64,000 nucleotides of DNA from Burkholderiales bacterium (GCA_003577305.1 QEVL01000019.1:34205-98204), one strand, 5' to 3'; shown: positions 16,228-24,620, counted from the stretch's first letter. Notes: generated from the sequence alone by a model not told the origin. Made by a program: numbers and translations.

Positions 16228-17837
16228 TTCGCCTCTCCGAAGATCGACAGGTCGCACTCGACGCCTTCGTCGCGCAGCGCCTCGTAGAACTGCGGCGGAT
16301 TGCCGCAACCGGTGAAGCGCCCGCCTGCGCCGCCCGCCGAAGCGCGCCGCTCGAAGCGAAACAGCGGCTGCATCAGCACGCGCTGGCCTTCGAGGCCGGT
16401 GAACTCGACGATCTCCACCACCCGCCGGCGCCCGTCGGCAAGCCGGGCCTGGTGCACCACGATGTCGATCGCGGCGGCCACCTGTTCGCGGATTGCCAGC
16501 ACCGGCATCTCCACGTCGGCCATCAGCACCATGGTTTCGAGGCGCGAGACCACGTCGCGCGGGCTGTTCGCGTGCACCGTGGTGAGCGATCCGTCGTGCC
16601 CGGTGTTCATCGCCTGCAGCATGTCGATCGCCTCACCGCCGCGGCACTCGCCGACCACGATCCGGTCCGGACGCATGCGCAGCGCATTGCGCACCAGGTC
16701 GCGGATCGTCACCTGCCCGCGACCCTCGGCGTTGGCCGGCCGCGCTTCGAGGCTCACGCGGTGCGCGTGCGCGAGACGCAATTCGGCGGCGTCTTCGATC
16801 GTGACCACGCGCTCGCCGGGCGGAATCAGGTTCGACAGCAGGTTCAGCAGCGTGGTCTTGCCCGAGCCGGTGCCGCCCGAAACGACGATGTTGCGGCGCG
16901 TGCGCACGCACACCGCGAGAAAGTCGAGCATCGGCTGCGACAGCGACCCGATCTCGACCAGGTCCGCAGGCTCGTAGAGCCGACGGTTGAAGCGGCGGAT
17001 CGTGATCGACGGCCCGCGGATCGCCAGCGGCGCGATCACCGCGTTCACGCGCGAGCCGTCGGGCAGGCGCGCATCGACCATCGGCGAACCCTCGTCCACC
17101 CGCCGCCCGATCGGCGTGACGATCCGGTCGATCGCCGCGCGCACCGCGTCTTCGCCGGTGAACGCGGTGGGGGCGCGCTCGAGCCGGCCGTCGCGCTCGA
17201 CGTAGATCTCGTCGGGCGCATTGACCATGATCTCGGTGATCGTGTCGTCGCGCAGCAGCGGCTCGAGCGGCCCGAGGCCCACCGCTTCGTCGAGCACCTC
17301 GCCGATCAGCCGCTCGCGATCGATGCGGTGCTCAGCTGCCGGATGTCCTGCCGACGCAGATCGATCGCCGCGAGCAGGCGCCGGTGCAGCAACAGTCGCC
17401 ATTCCAGGTCTGCGCTCGCGCCTTCGCGGGCACGGGCGTCGGGCCGCATGTCGGGTGGCGCAGCGGGCGGCGCAGCGGGTGGCGCAGCGGGTGGCACATT
17501 CCGCGGCGCATCGGCTTTTGGATCGCGGCCTCGCTCGAGACCGGCATCGATCGGCAGGTCGGCGCGTGCGCCGCCGGCCTGCGGATGCACCCGCAACCTG
17601 TATCCCGCGATCGCGATCTCGTCGTCCGCGGCCAGCGGCGCGTATTCGACGATGCGCTCGCCGTTCGACCAGCTTGAAGCCGCGATCGATGCGGTGGATC
17701 TCGGCGTGCAGGCGCGCCACGCGCCAGCCCGCGAGCCGCACCTCGCTGTCGGTCTGCCGCCCGATGCGGCTCGGAAAGCGCGCCAGCCGCAGTTCCCTGG
17801 GCACATCACCCTGGGCTTCGACGATGAGCGTCAACAT
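16224..17837 (-). CDS. tadA: Tad pilus ATPase TadA with disrupted N-terminal FHA domain
   Basis: The C-terminal part (from about 17330 to 16224) is an intact TadA/CpaF secretion ATPase: Walker A GGTGSGKTT (residues 321-329 of the open frame), Walker-B-like RIVVGECRGGEA and HANSPRDVVSRLE. The N-terminus encodes an FHA-like start (LRLARFPSRIGRQTDSEVRL, then RVARLHAEIHR). Between residues 57 and 170 the frame reads as Arg-rich noise, while the -1/+1 frame at about 17670-17335 gives sensible protein: NGERIVEYAPLAADDEIAI, a PPAA repeat linker, and LEWRLLLHRRLLAAIDLRRQ, the usual TadA N-terminal helix. Two compensating frameshifts are therefore implied. The product may be a full FHA-TadA fusion in the true sequence, or a decaying gene here. 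Confidence 0.8.
   Translation of the reverse strand: MLTLIVEAQGDVPRELRLARFPSRIGRQTDSEVRLAGWRVARLHAEIHRIDRGFKLVERRAHRRIRAAGRGRRDRDRGIQVAGASAGRRRTRRPADRCRSRARPRSKSRCAAECATRCATRCAARCATRHAARRPCPRRRERRPGMATVAAPAPARGDRSASAGHPAAEHRIDRERLIGEVLDEAVGLGPLEPLLRDDTITEIMVNAPDEIYVERDGRLERAPTAFTGEDAVRAAIDRIVTPIGRRVDEGSPMVDARLPDGSRVNAVIAPLAIRGPSITIRRFNRRLYEPADLVEIGSLSQPMLDFLAVCVRTRRNIVVSGGTGSGKTTLLNLLSNLIPPGERVVTIEDAAELRLAHAHRVSLEARPANAEGRGQVTIRDLVRNALRMRPDRIVVGECRGGEAIDMLQAMNTGHDGSLTTVHANSPRDVVSRLETMVLMADVEMPVLAIREQVAAAIDIVVHQARLADGRRRVVEIVEFTGLEGQRVLMQPLFRFERRASAGGAGGRFTGCGNPPQFYEALRDEGVECDLSIFGEAK
17315..17696. repeat. 16-bp direct repeats bracketing the frame-shifted part of tadA
   Basis: The 16-mer CGCGATCGATGCGGTG occurs at 17315-17330 and again at 17681-17696, exactly 366 bases apart (122 codons). 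The out-of-frame segment of tadA lies between them. Inside, 12-base units (GGTGGCGCAGCG type) repeat at about 17455-17500 and encode the PPAA linker. Confidence 0.85.
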
Positions 17838-17849
17838 GCCAGAAACTCC

Positions 17850-19160
17850 TCATTCGGCCATCCGGATCTGCTCGCGCGCCTGCTCCAGCTGCTGCGCGCT
17901 GCGCTCGACCATCTCCCGCTGCGCCGGGCTCGCCGGCGTGACGAACCGAGGCGTGATGAACACCACCAGGTCGGTCTTGCGATCGCGAAACTCGCGCGAG
18001 CGAAACAGCGCCCCGAGAATCGGCAGCGCGCCCAGCCCCGGCACGCGATCGATCGACCTCGACGACTCGTCGCTGAGCAGCCCCGCGATCACCAGCGTCT
18101 CGTTCTCGCGCAGGTTCACCTCGGTTTCGGCGCGGCGTTTCAGCAGGCCCGGCACGTCCTGAACCTGGATCTCGAAGTTGATCGCCGAAATCTCGGTGGC
18201 GATCTTCGCGGCGATGACGCCCGACTCGCTCGCCACCGGGCTCACGTCGAACTTCACGCCGTATTCCTTGAAGCCCACCGAGACCGTGCCCAGCCCGCTT
18301 GCGAAGGGCACCGGCAACTCGCCGCCGGCGACGAAGCGCGCCGAGCCGCCGCTGCGGCACGACAGGCGCGGCTCGGCGAGCACGACCGCGTCGCCGTTTT
18401 GCACCAGCAGGTTGATCACCGACGAGATCGAGCCGGCCAGGCCGAGCATCGTGGCAAACGGCGCCACGCGCGTGCGCGTCGCGAGCCCGGCCTCGGCGGC
18501 GGCGCCGCCGGGCTGGAAGGCGCGGCTGCGGTGCAGGTCGCCCAGGATGCCGAAGCTCGGCCCCTGCATGCTGCCGTTCCAGCGCACGCCGATGTCTTCG
18601 AGCAGGTCGCGGCGGATCTCGAGCATGCGCACGTCCATCTCGATCATCCGTTCGAGCCCCACCCGGCTGATCAGGTTCACCACCTGCGGATAGCGCCGTG
18701 CGATCTCGGTGAGCCGGGTGGCCTCTTCTTCCGACAGTTCGCTGCCTTCGAGCACCACCTTGTCGCCGACGATGCGCGCACGCACGCGACTCGACTCGCC
18801 GAGCATCGCGCGGATCTCGTCGAGCAGCCGGTTCGCGTCGGCGGGCACCACGCTGATCGCGAAACTGGTCTCCGTGCCGTCCTTGCCCCAGAGGTGCAGC
18901 GTGCTCTGCCCGGCCGCCTCGGGGATCACCAGCACCTGCCCGCCATCGAGCGCAGTGGCCTGGATCACCTTGCCGTTGCCCACCGCGACCCGCTTCAGCT
19001 CGCCCGCGCGGATCAGGTGAACCTGGCCCACGTACAACTCGATCGGGATCGGCGGCAGGGTTGCGGAGACCGAAGAGGCCGCGGCGCCGCCCGGGCTGCC
19101 GGCCAGGCACCAAAACGCCACCGCGATCGCGCCGGCGCACCGGATCGAAGACATGTTCAT
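17850..19160 (-). CDS. rcpA: Tad outer-membrane secretin RcpA/CpaC
   Basis: A 436-residue secretin-family protein with a signal peptide (cleavage near AAASS at about residue 30). The N-terminal pilus-secretin domain contains LIRAGELKRVAVGNGKVIQA, and a BON-like segment (VRARIVGDKVVLEGSELSEEEA) follows. The secretin core has LRENETLVIAGLL and VPGLGALPILGALFRSREF..RKTDLVVFITPRFV. It should form the outer-membrane channel for the Flp pilus. The start at 19160 overlaps the cpaB stop by four bases, and tadA starts 12 bases after the rcpA stop. Confidence 0.93.
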   Translation of the reverse strand: MNMSSIRCAGAIAVAFWCLAGSPGGAAASSVSATLPPIPIELYVGQVHLIRAGELKRVAVGNGKVIQATALDGGQVLVIPEAAGQSTLHLWGKDGTETSFAISVVPADANRLLDEIRAMLGESSRVRARIVGDKVVLEGSELSEEEATRLTEIARRYPQVVNLISRVGLERMIEMDVRMLEIRRDLLEDIGVRWNGSMQGPSFGILGDLHRSRAFQPGGAAAEAGLATRTRVAPFATMLGLAGSISSVINLLVQNGDAVVLAEPRLSCRSGGSARFVAGGELPVPFASGLGTVSVGFKEYGVKFDVSPVASESGVIAAKIATEISAINFEIQVQDVPGLLKRRAETEVNLRENETLVIAGLLSDESSRSIDRVPGLGALPILGALFRSREFRDRKTDLVVFITPRFVTPASPAQREMVERSAQQLEQAREQIRMAE

Positions 19161-20155
19161 TCGGGCTTCACCTGTGTGGCAGCCCCCGCAGCGGGAGCGA
19201 AACGATGCAGCGACCACGGCGCGGCAGTGTCTTTCGCCAACGCCGCCTCGGTCGCCTCCGTGGCCGGGACGCGCATCGCCACCAGCGTGCCGCGGCCGCC
19301 GACGTACAGTTCCGGGCCCGGCGCGGAGGCCCGCGCCGGTGCCGGCAACTCGGGCCGGGCGATGCCCAGCAGCGCGTTGAGGTCGAGCGCCCGCGCCCCC
19401 AGCGGCTGGCGGTCGTCGGGGTGCCGGAGCATCGCGGTGAGCTTTCCGGTGCGCTGCGCGACGATCAGTTGCTGCGCCTGCTCGGGCGAGACTTCCACCG
19501 TGATCGCGGTGAAGTGGCGCGTCGCGCCGCCCTCGTCGGCGCTGGCGCGCACCTGCCGCCCGGTGGCGAGCACCGCAAGGTCTTGCATCAGCGTGGCGGT
19601 GACTTCCTGTGCGGGCGGCTGTCCCGCCGCAACCGGCGGGCGCACCGAGAACAGCAGGTCGATGCGATCGCCGGGCTGCAGCATTCCCGAGACCGAGTTC
19701 ACCTCGTCGACCAGGATCGACATAGCGCGAATGCCCTGGCGGATGCGACTCGAGAAGCTGCCCGCGTCGGCGCCGCGTATTGCGCCCATGAGCAGCGGCT
19801 CGCCGCTGCGCATCGGCTGCTCGAGCCGCGCTCCGACGAATTGCTCGAAGCGCTCGGGGCGAATCGCGCTGCCCGGAAGGAACTCCGCCGGCACCTCGCG
19901 CAGCGCCATGTTCTCGGGTGCGACCAGTTCGCCTCGATCGAGGTCGCGCCGCGCAACCACCACCTCGACGGTCGCCTGCTTCGGCAGCAGCCTCGCTCTC
20001 TCGATTTCGAGCCGCTCGGCAATGTAGCCGCGCGCACCGAACGCCGCGAGCGCGCCGAAGGCCAGCGCGAGCGCGAACAGCAGCAGGCTTCGATGGCGCA
20101 GCCCGAACGACCAGGCGCGCCGCAACGGATCAGTGGCGAGGTTCACGAGGTTCAT
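19157..20155 (-). CDS. cpaB: Flp pilus assembly protein CpaB/RcpC
   Basis: A 332-residue protein with an N-terminal membrane anchor (LLLFALALAFGALAAFGAR) followed by a SAF-like domain (VVVARRDLDRGELVAPENMALREVP) and the CpaB/RcpC core (MSILVDEVNSVSGMLQPGDRIDLLF). RcpC-type proteins act in the periplasm and help secretin and pilus assembly. The start at 20155 follows the end of the small pilin-like gene with a four-base overlap. Order flp-like, TadG/E, CpaB, RcpA, TadA, TadB, TadC matches known Tad loci. Confidence 0.9.
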   Translation of the reverse strand: MNLVNLATDPLRRAWSFGLRHRSLLLFALALAFGALAAFGARGYIAERLEIERARLLPKQATVEVVVARRDLDRGELVAPENMALREVPAEFLPGSAIRPERFEQFVGARLEQPMRSGEPLLMGAIRGADAGSFSSRIRQGIRAMSILVDEVNSVSGMLQPGDRIDLLFSVRPPVAAGQPPAQEVTATLMQDLAVLATGRQVRASADEGGATRHFTAITVEVSPEQAQQLIVAQRTGKLTAMLRHPDDRQPLGARALDLNALLGIARPELPAPARASAPGPELYVGGRGTLVAMRVPATEATEAALAKDTAAPWSLHRFAPAAGAATQVKPE

Positions 20156-20361
20156 GGCAGCGAGATCGCGTGAGTGAAACGTTCGTAGCGATCGCCGAAC
20201 GCCTCGAAGAGGAGCTCGAGCGGGCTGTGCGGGCCGGCGGTGAGTGCCAGCACGAAGAGCATCAGGACGACCAGGTACTCGACCAGCGACTGGCCGCGCA
20301 TCGACCGGCCGGAGACCGGCCGCCACACGATCGACCACTGGTGCTGCCTCCGGGTTCTCAT
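20152..20361 (-). CDS. Small pseudopilin-like protein
   Basis: A 69-residue protein with a class III prepilin-like motif, G-QSLVEY followed by a hydrophobic run (LVVLMLFVLALTAG), glutamate at +5, and a short soluble tail ending ISLP. An alternative start at 20376 is preceded by AGGAG; the two starts lie in a 15-base tandem duplication of ribosome-binding site plus ATG. It is probably a minor pseudopilin or assembly factor. It would need a prepilin peptidase, which is not encoded in the window. Confidence 0.7.
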   Translation of the reverse strand: MRTRRQHQWSIVWRPVSGRSMRGQSLVEYLVVLMLFVLALTAGPHSPLELLFEAFGDRYERFTHAISLP

Positions 20362-20386
20362 GGCTGCTCCCTTCATGGCTGCTCCT

Positions 20387-21151
20387 TCATTGCGCGGCGC
20401 GCACGTGGTACAGCACGACGCCGGTGCCCTGCGCTTGCGCATGCAGCGTGACCAGCAGTTCTGCGCCCGGCGCCCGGAAGAAGCGCGCGCGGTCGTTGCG
20501 CGAGCCGAGTTCGCGCGCGGCGCCGGGCGCGCGCATCGGCACGAAGCCGCTGCGGCGCAGGTGCAGTTCGATGCGCCGCTCGGCCTCGTCGATCGAGTGC
20601 GGCAGGCTGCCGATCAGCGTGTCGGTCGTGCGCGCGCCGCCTGCGGCGGCATCGTGCGAACCGAGCTGACGCACTACCTTCGCGTCGGCGGGCAGCAGGC
20701 GCGCACTGCCCACCGCATCGACCGCGCGGCGATCGCGCTCGCGCCACCGCGTGAGCAGCCCCTCGGCACCGCCGCGCAGCGACGCGCGCAACTGCAGCGT
20801 CTCGTAGCCGCGCTCGGTTCGCCGCGACAGCACCCTCCAGGCGCCGCTGTCGGCACGCAGCACCACCGCGCCGTCGCGGCTGCGCCAGCGCCGCTCCACG
20901 CGCGCCAGCGCCTCGACGGGATCGAGCCGGCTCGCGACTTCGCTCACTTGCACGGCGTGCCCCGCCAGCTCGCCCGCCGGAACCACCACGCGGCGCGCAT
21001 CGAGCCCGGGCAACGCGTCGTCCGCATCGGTGGCAGCGTCGTGCGCGCCCGAAGCGAGGGCCGCCGCGCCTGCGGCTGCGAGCGGCACCGCCAGCATCCA
21101 CGCTGCCGCGCGCGGCGTGCTGCGTTCGCGTCGAAGACCGGCCCGCTTCAT
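20387..21151 (-). CDS. Exported protein of the tad operon, function unknown
   Basis: A 254-residue protein with a basic N-terminus and a hydrophobic segment (AWMLAVPLAAAGAAALASGA) that looks like a signal peptide. The rest is soluble, Arg/Ala-rich, with a C-terminal beta-type stretch (ELLVTLHAQAQGTGVVLYHV). I do not recognise a family. It lies between the TadE-like gene (four-base overlap) and the small pilin-like gene, so a periplasmic role in pilus assembly is a reasonable guess. Confidence 0.7.
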   Translation of the reverse strand: MKRAGLRRERSTPRAAAWMLAVPLAAAGAAALASGAHDAATDADDALPGLDARRVVVPAGELAGHAVQVSEVASRLDPVEALARVERRWRSRDGAVVLRADSGAWRVLSRRTERGYETLQLRASLRGGAEGLLTRWRERDRRAVDAVGSARLLPADAKVVRQLGSHDAAAGGARTTDTLIGSLPHSIDEAERRIELHLRRSGFVPMRAPGAARELGSRNDRARFFRAPGAELLVTLHAQAQGTGVVLYHVRAAQ

Positions 21152-21987
21152 GGCGCGATCCGGTCGGCCGGCACCAGGTCGACGTCGACGTGGTGCGGCG
21201 TGAACGCGCCTGCACTCGGTTCGAGCCCGGCGAGATCCATCAATTCGAGCGTCCAGCGGGTGAGCTGGTAGCCCACCGCGATCTGCGCCTGGTGAACCGG
21301 ATCGAGCCGGCTGCCCTGCTCCACCCGCGCCTCGACGCGGCCCGGATCGCCGCCGTAAGGGCCCGACGCATTCCAGGCATCGGTGAGCACCGCGGTGCGC
21401 GCCTGCATCGACAGCGGCAGCGAGTCGAGCCGCGCGAGCCGCTCGTTGCCCGCCTCGCCGGGCGAGACGCGCAGCTTCACGCGCGCCTCCACCAGGCCGC
21501 CGCTGATCGACAGCCCGAAGCGCGCCGGCCCGGCCAGCCGGTCGAGCAGCGCCGCCGCGCCCGAGGCGGCGCGCCCGATCGCGGTGGAGCGGCCGGCGTC
21601 GAACGGCGGCGAGGACAGCGCGACGTCGACGTCGGTGAAGCGTTCGAGCAGCGGCTGGCCGCGCCGGTCGACCCACAGCGGATTGCGCTCGTGCGTCGGG
21701 GCGGAGTCTCCGAGGACGTCGTTGCTCAGGATCTCGCGATCGATTCGGCCGAAGTGGCGGCGCCGCACTTCTTCGGCGAGTGCCGCCTGCGATGCGCCAT
21801 TCGCGCACGCGCCCGGTCGCACGGTGCACTCGAAAGCGAGCGTGCGCGACGCCGCGATCGTCGCCTGTTGCATCGACTGATACTTGCCCAGCAGGATCGC
21901 GAGCAGCGCCAGCGGCACCAGCACGAGCGCGGCGACGAAGGTCTCGACCAGCGCCTGGCCGCGCTGGCGACGGGCTTCAGTGCACAT
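21148..21987 (-). CDS. TadE-like pilus assembly protein
   Basis: A 279-residue protein. Its N-terminus reads RQRGQALVETFVAALVLVPL, a prepilin-like motif (G-QALVE, glutamate at +5) with a hydrophobic helix, as in TadE. The remaining soluble domain has no motif I can name. The ATG at 21987 overlaps the 3' end of the TadG-like gene by 11 bases. The open frame extends further upstream, but that part lies within the neighbour. Confidence 0.78.
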   Translation of the reverse strand: MCTEARRQRGQALVETFVAALVLVPLALLAILLGKYQSMQQATIAASRTLAFECTVRPGACANGASQAALAEEVRRRHFGRIDREILSNDVLGDSAPTHERNPLWVDRRGQPLLERFTDVDVALSSPPFDAGRSTAIGRAASGAAALLDRLAGPARFGLSISGGLVEARVKLRVSPGEAGNERLARLDSLPLSMQARTAVLTDAWNASGPYGGDPGRVEARVEQGSRLDPVHQAQIAVGYQLTRWTLELMDLAGLEPSAGAFTPHHVDVDLVPADRIAP

Positions 21988-23338
21988 AGGCCATTGCCGC
22001 TGCGCGCTGCGCCGCCGTAGGTTCGGCCAGGCGCACCTGCCAGTACGGGTTGTAGAGGCTCGCATACTCGATGCGCTCCGGGGCGCCGGGCGGGCGGCGA
22101 AAATAGACCTCGCCGACCGACATCGCCCAGACGCGGTTGCCCGCGAATTTCTCGAACAGGCGCAGCCGGCCGGTGCCCACGTTCAGCGTGTTGGCGGTGC
22201 GCGCGCGCTCGGCTTCGGCGCGGGCGAGCACCACCACCTGCGTGACCGGAAAGCGCCGGTCGGCCAGCGCGGCGTAGTCGAGTTCGCGCACCCGCTCGAT
22301 GCCGCTGTAGCGCTCGAAGCCCGGGTAGCCCGACCCGGACATCTCGACCGAGGCGAAGAGCGTGGCCACCGCGTTGTCGAGCGTGTCTCCCGGATTGCCG
22401 GTCACCATGTTCATGGGCGCGTGGTCGGTGGCCTCGGCCGCGCCCCAGCCCACCGGCAGCCATTCGCGCTGCCGGCAACCCGAGGACAGGAAGCCGCGGC
22501 GGCGATAGTCGTGAATCGACCCGGTGTCGACTGCCTGCCAGCGCTCGAGATCGGGCGACATTTCGGTGCCGCCGCGCTTGCGCCACCGACGGAACCAGCG
22601 ATCGACGTTGCTCGTGGTGCCGAAGCACGACGAGGGCAACAGCAGCAGCCGCAAGTCGTCGCTTCGCGGCCCCTTCACGAAGCGATCGAGCGAGTCGTTC
22701 ACCACGGCCTGCAGCCGGCGGCGCTCGTCGTCGCTCGCATGGCGGCGCGTGAAGCGGTTGAAGGCGCCCGAGTCGCCGAGCGCGAAGGCGAAGAAACCCG
22801 GGTCGTTCGCGCGCACCACTTCGTTGGCCACCGCGCCCAGCCCGAAGGTGTCGGCCGCCAGTTGCAGCGCTTCCTGGCTGCGCTGCAGCAGCGTCTTGTA
22901 GCCGAGATCGGGGGCGGCGCGCGCCTCGATCTCGTCGGCGGCAGTGCGCTCGGTGAGCTCGCGCGCGGTCGTCGCCACCGAGGCGGCCGCCGACAATACC
23001 GGCGCGACCGCCGGCCACGCAGTGGCGAGCACCTGCGCGTTAGTCGTGAAGTGCTCGAAATACTTCGCCCACGAAGCGAGCGTGACCGCCTGCGCGACCG
23101 CCACTTCCTGGGCCACGATCGCTCGATTGGAGTACGCGTGAAAATTCAGCACCCGGGCGCGCCAGAGTGCTGCGCTGTAGGCCGCCGCGTCGGCGGCGTT
23201 GTTCAGGCGCTGCTTCGTTGCCGACACCTGGCCCGTGCCGAACATGAAGAACAGCCCGAGCAGGCCGGCGAACATCAGCACCAGCGCGAGCACCAGCGCC
23301 TGGCCGCGCTGCGCGCGCCTTGAACGAAGCGGGTTCAT
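21977..23338 (-). CDS. TadG-like pilus assembly protein
   Basis: A 453-residue protein with the N-terminal pattern RRAQRGQALVLALVLMFAGL and FMFGTGQVSATKQRLNNAADAAAYSAA, characteristic of TadE/TadG-like proteins. The 'NAADAAAYSAA' block after the membrane helix is a common signature. There is no +5 glutamate, in contrast to the TadE-like proteins of this operon. The large remaining domain is presumably periplasmic or surface-exposed. It lies 89 bases after the flp-like gene. Confidence 0.8.
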   Translation of the reverse strand: MNPLRSRRAQRGQALVLALVLMFAGLLGLFFMFGTGQVSATKQRLNNAADAAAYSAALWRARVLNFHAYSNRAIVAQEVAVAQAVTLASWAKYFEHFTTNAQVLATAWPAVAPVLSAAASVATTARELTERTAADEIEARAAPDLGYKTLLQRSQEALQLAADTFGLGAVANEVVRANDPGFFAFALGDSGAFNRFTRRHASDDERRRLQAVVNDSLDRFVKGPRSDDLRLLLLPSSCFGTTSNVDRWFRRWRKRGGTEMSPDLERWQAVDTGSIHDYRRRGFLSSGCRQREWLPVGWGAAEATDHAPMNMVTGNPGDTLDNAVATLFASVEMSGSGYPGFERYSGIERVRELDYAALADRRFPVTQVVVLARAEAERARTANTLNVGTGRLRLFEKFAGNRVWAMSVGEVYFRRPPGAPERIEYASLYNPYWQVRLAEPTAAQRAAAMAYVH

Positions 23339-23427
23339 CGCCGTGGCTCCGCGTGTCGGGGCTGTGTTGCCGGGCTGTCGCCGGTCTACCGTCGGGCTGC
23401 TGGTCGACTGCTGGCGCGCCGCGTGCG

Positions 23428-23736
23428 TCAGCGATTGCCAGCGTCGTAGTTGTCGAGCCCCTTGCGCGTGTTCGCGTTGGTCGACGCGGTGTTCGCATTG
23501 GTCTGCGCGTTGCCGATCGCAGTGGAAGCCGTCTGCCCCGACACCTCGAGCGCCAGGCCCGCGGTCTGGTTGCGGATCGTCTGCCCGAACAGCGTGTAGA
23601 CGCCGATCGCGGCCACCGCGATCAGCGCCACCACGATGATGTACTCGGTCATCCCCTGGCCTGCCTGGCGGCGGGCCGAGCGCGGCAAGGCGCCGCGGGT
23701 GCGGGCGTTCATGGAAAGAGAGAGGTCTGGGTTCAT
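23428..23736 (-). CDS. Flp-like major pilin candidate
   Basis: A 102-residue protein that starts the tad operon. It contains RRQAGQGMTEYIIVVALIAV, a class III prepilin site (G-QGMTEY, glutamate at +5, tyrosine following), then a hydrophobic helix and an Asn/Thr-rich tail with NTRKGLDNYD. Flp pilins are usually 50-80 residues, so this is longer in its tail. The ATG at 23736 is preceded by AGGAGA at good spacing; an ATG at 23712 is a second possibility. As first gene it is the likely pilin subunit. Confidence 0.78.
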   Translation of the reverse strand: MNPDLSLSMNARTRGALPRSARRQAGQGMTEYIIVVALIAVAAIGVYTLFGQTIRNQTAGLALEVSGQTASTAIGNAQTNANTASTNANTRKGLDNYDAGNR

Positions 23737-23774
23737 GTCGATCTCCTGTGCAAGTGTCGAGAGGCGCACGGAGA

Positions 23775-23780
23775 TTTATA
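23775..23780 (-). promoter_or_regulatory. Possible -10 box of the tad operon promoter
   Basis: TATAAA on the minus strand, 39 bases before the flp-like start, stands out in a GC-rich stretch. The -35 position 17 bases upstream (TGTTCG) is a poor match, so an activator may be needed. No promoter-like sequence was found inside the operon, where the genes abut. Confidence 0.4.
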
Positions 23781-23816
23781 GGCGCGAGCGCGCGCCGCGA
23801 ACATTCGACGCAGTGC

Positions 23817-24530
23817 CTAGTCGATCGGCCGATCCGTTATCCACCTGTAGGCCGACCGATCGCATCCGCAATCAGGCGAACGCTCGCGCGATGGCGCAAG
23901 CGACGGCGCCTCGATCACGAACGGGTTCTCCGGCCTGATGCTCGAATGCGCTGCGGAGAAATCCTTCACGATGCGCTGGGCATCCGCATCGCGCCCGACG
24001 AACAGCAAGGCTCCGGCCAACCGCGCAGCCGCGGACGGCATGCCATCGCCCCCCAGCAGCGTGGGCAGCAGTTCGGAAGAATCGCGCACCATCGCCAGCG
24101 CGATTTCCGCCTCGCGCGGATGCTCGATGAAGAAACTCGGCCCGACCAGACACAGCGCATCGGCCACCGGCCAGACCTGCAGGCCACTTCGCTCGACGCG
24201 CGATCGCGGCACCCGCTTCGTGTCCTGGTACAGAAGCAGCGAGGTACCGAACGGCAGCGAGAGCGTCTTGGCGCCCGTCTGCCTGGCTACCGCGACGACC
24301 TGGCGCGGCACCGCCGTGTTGCCGGTGTGCAGCAGCAGCGAGGCCTCCGGGTTCAGGCAGTAGCGCTTGCCGAAGCGCTTGGCCAGGTAGCCGGAGAGGA
24401 ACGCCCAGAACGATGCATACCAGGCGGTCGAGTCGCCTCGATCCTCGGCCGGATCGGCACAGATGTACCAACCCTTCATGACCTGTCTCAGAAAGCCGGT
24501 CGCAAGCAGCGCCGTCCTGTGATCGTCGCT
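23817..24530 (-). pseudogene. Remnant of a Fic-family protein (N-terminal part only)
   Basis: The translation ...RTALLATGFLRQVMKGWYICADP...GDSTAWYASFWAFLSGYL, then LNPEASLLLHTGNTAVPRQ and SLPFGTSLLLYQ, matches the N-terminal winged-helix/AbiEi-like region that precedes the Fic domain in a group of Fic-family proteins. The Fic motif (HxFxxGNG) is absent, since the frame ends about 20 residues after the point where similarity stops. Upstream, a TAG at 24531-24533 breaks the frame; the other frame (reading VRELRGGQLER) may carry more of the N-terminus, implying a frameshift near 24522. No usable start codon other than the internal ATG at 24479 exists. It is read as a decayed gene. Confidence 0.65.
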
Positions 24531-24593
24531 CTAGCTGCCCGCCGCGCAACTCCCGCACGTCCGGCGGTGCGTCATGCCGCGCGCCGAACCAAC

Positions 24594-24620
24594 AAAAAAG
24601 GCCGGCTTGATGCCGGCCTT
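24594..24620 (-). terminator. Rho-independent terminator of aceA
   Basis: On the minus strand a GGCCGGC/GCCGGCC stem with a 5-base loop (24600-24618) is followed by TTTTTT. It lies 57 bases after the aceA stop. Confidence 0.85.

Noticed and set aside
17306..17809. A separate FHA-protein gene in the alternative frame upstream of tadA.
   Set aside because: The frame-shifted segment begins and ends without a fitting start or stop and its two ends join the tadA frame, so a frameshifted single gene is the better reading.
24594..24620. The hairpin could belong to the Fic remnant or be a mobile element end.
   Set aside because: It has a T-run on the minus strand just after aceA, so it is best explained as that gene's terminator.
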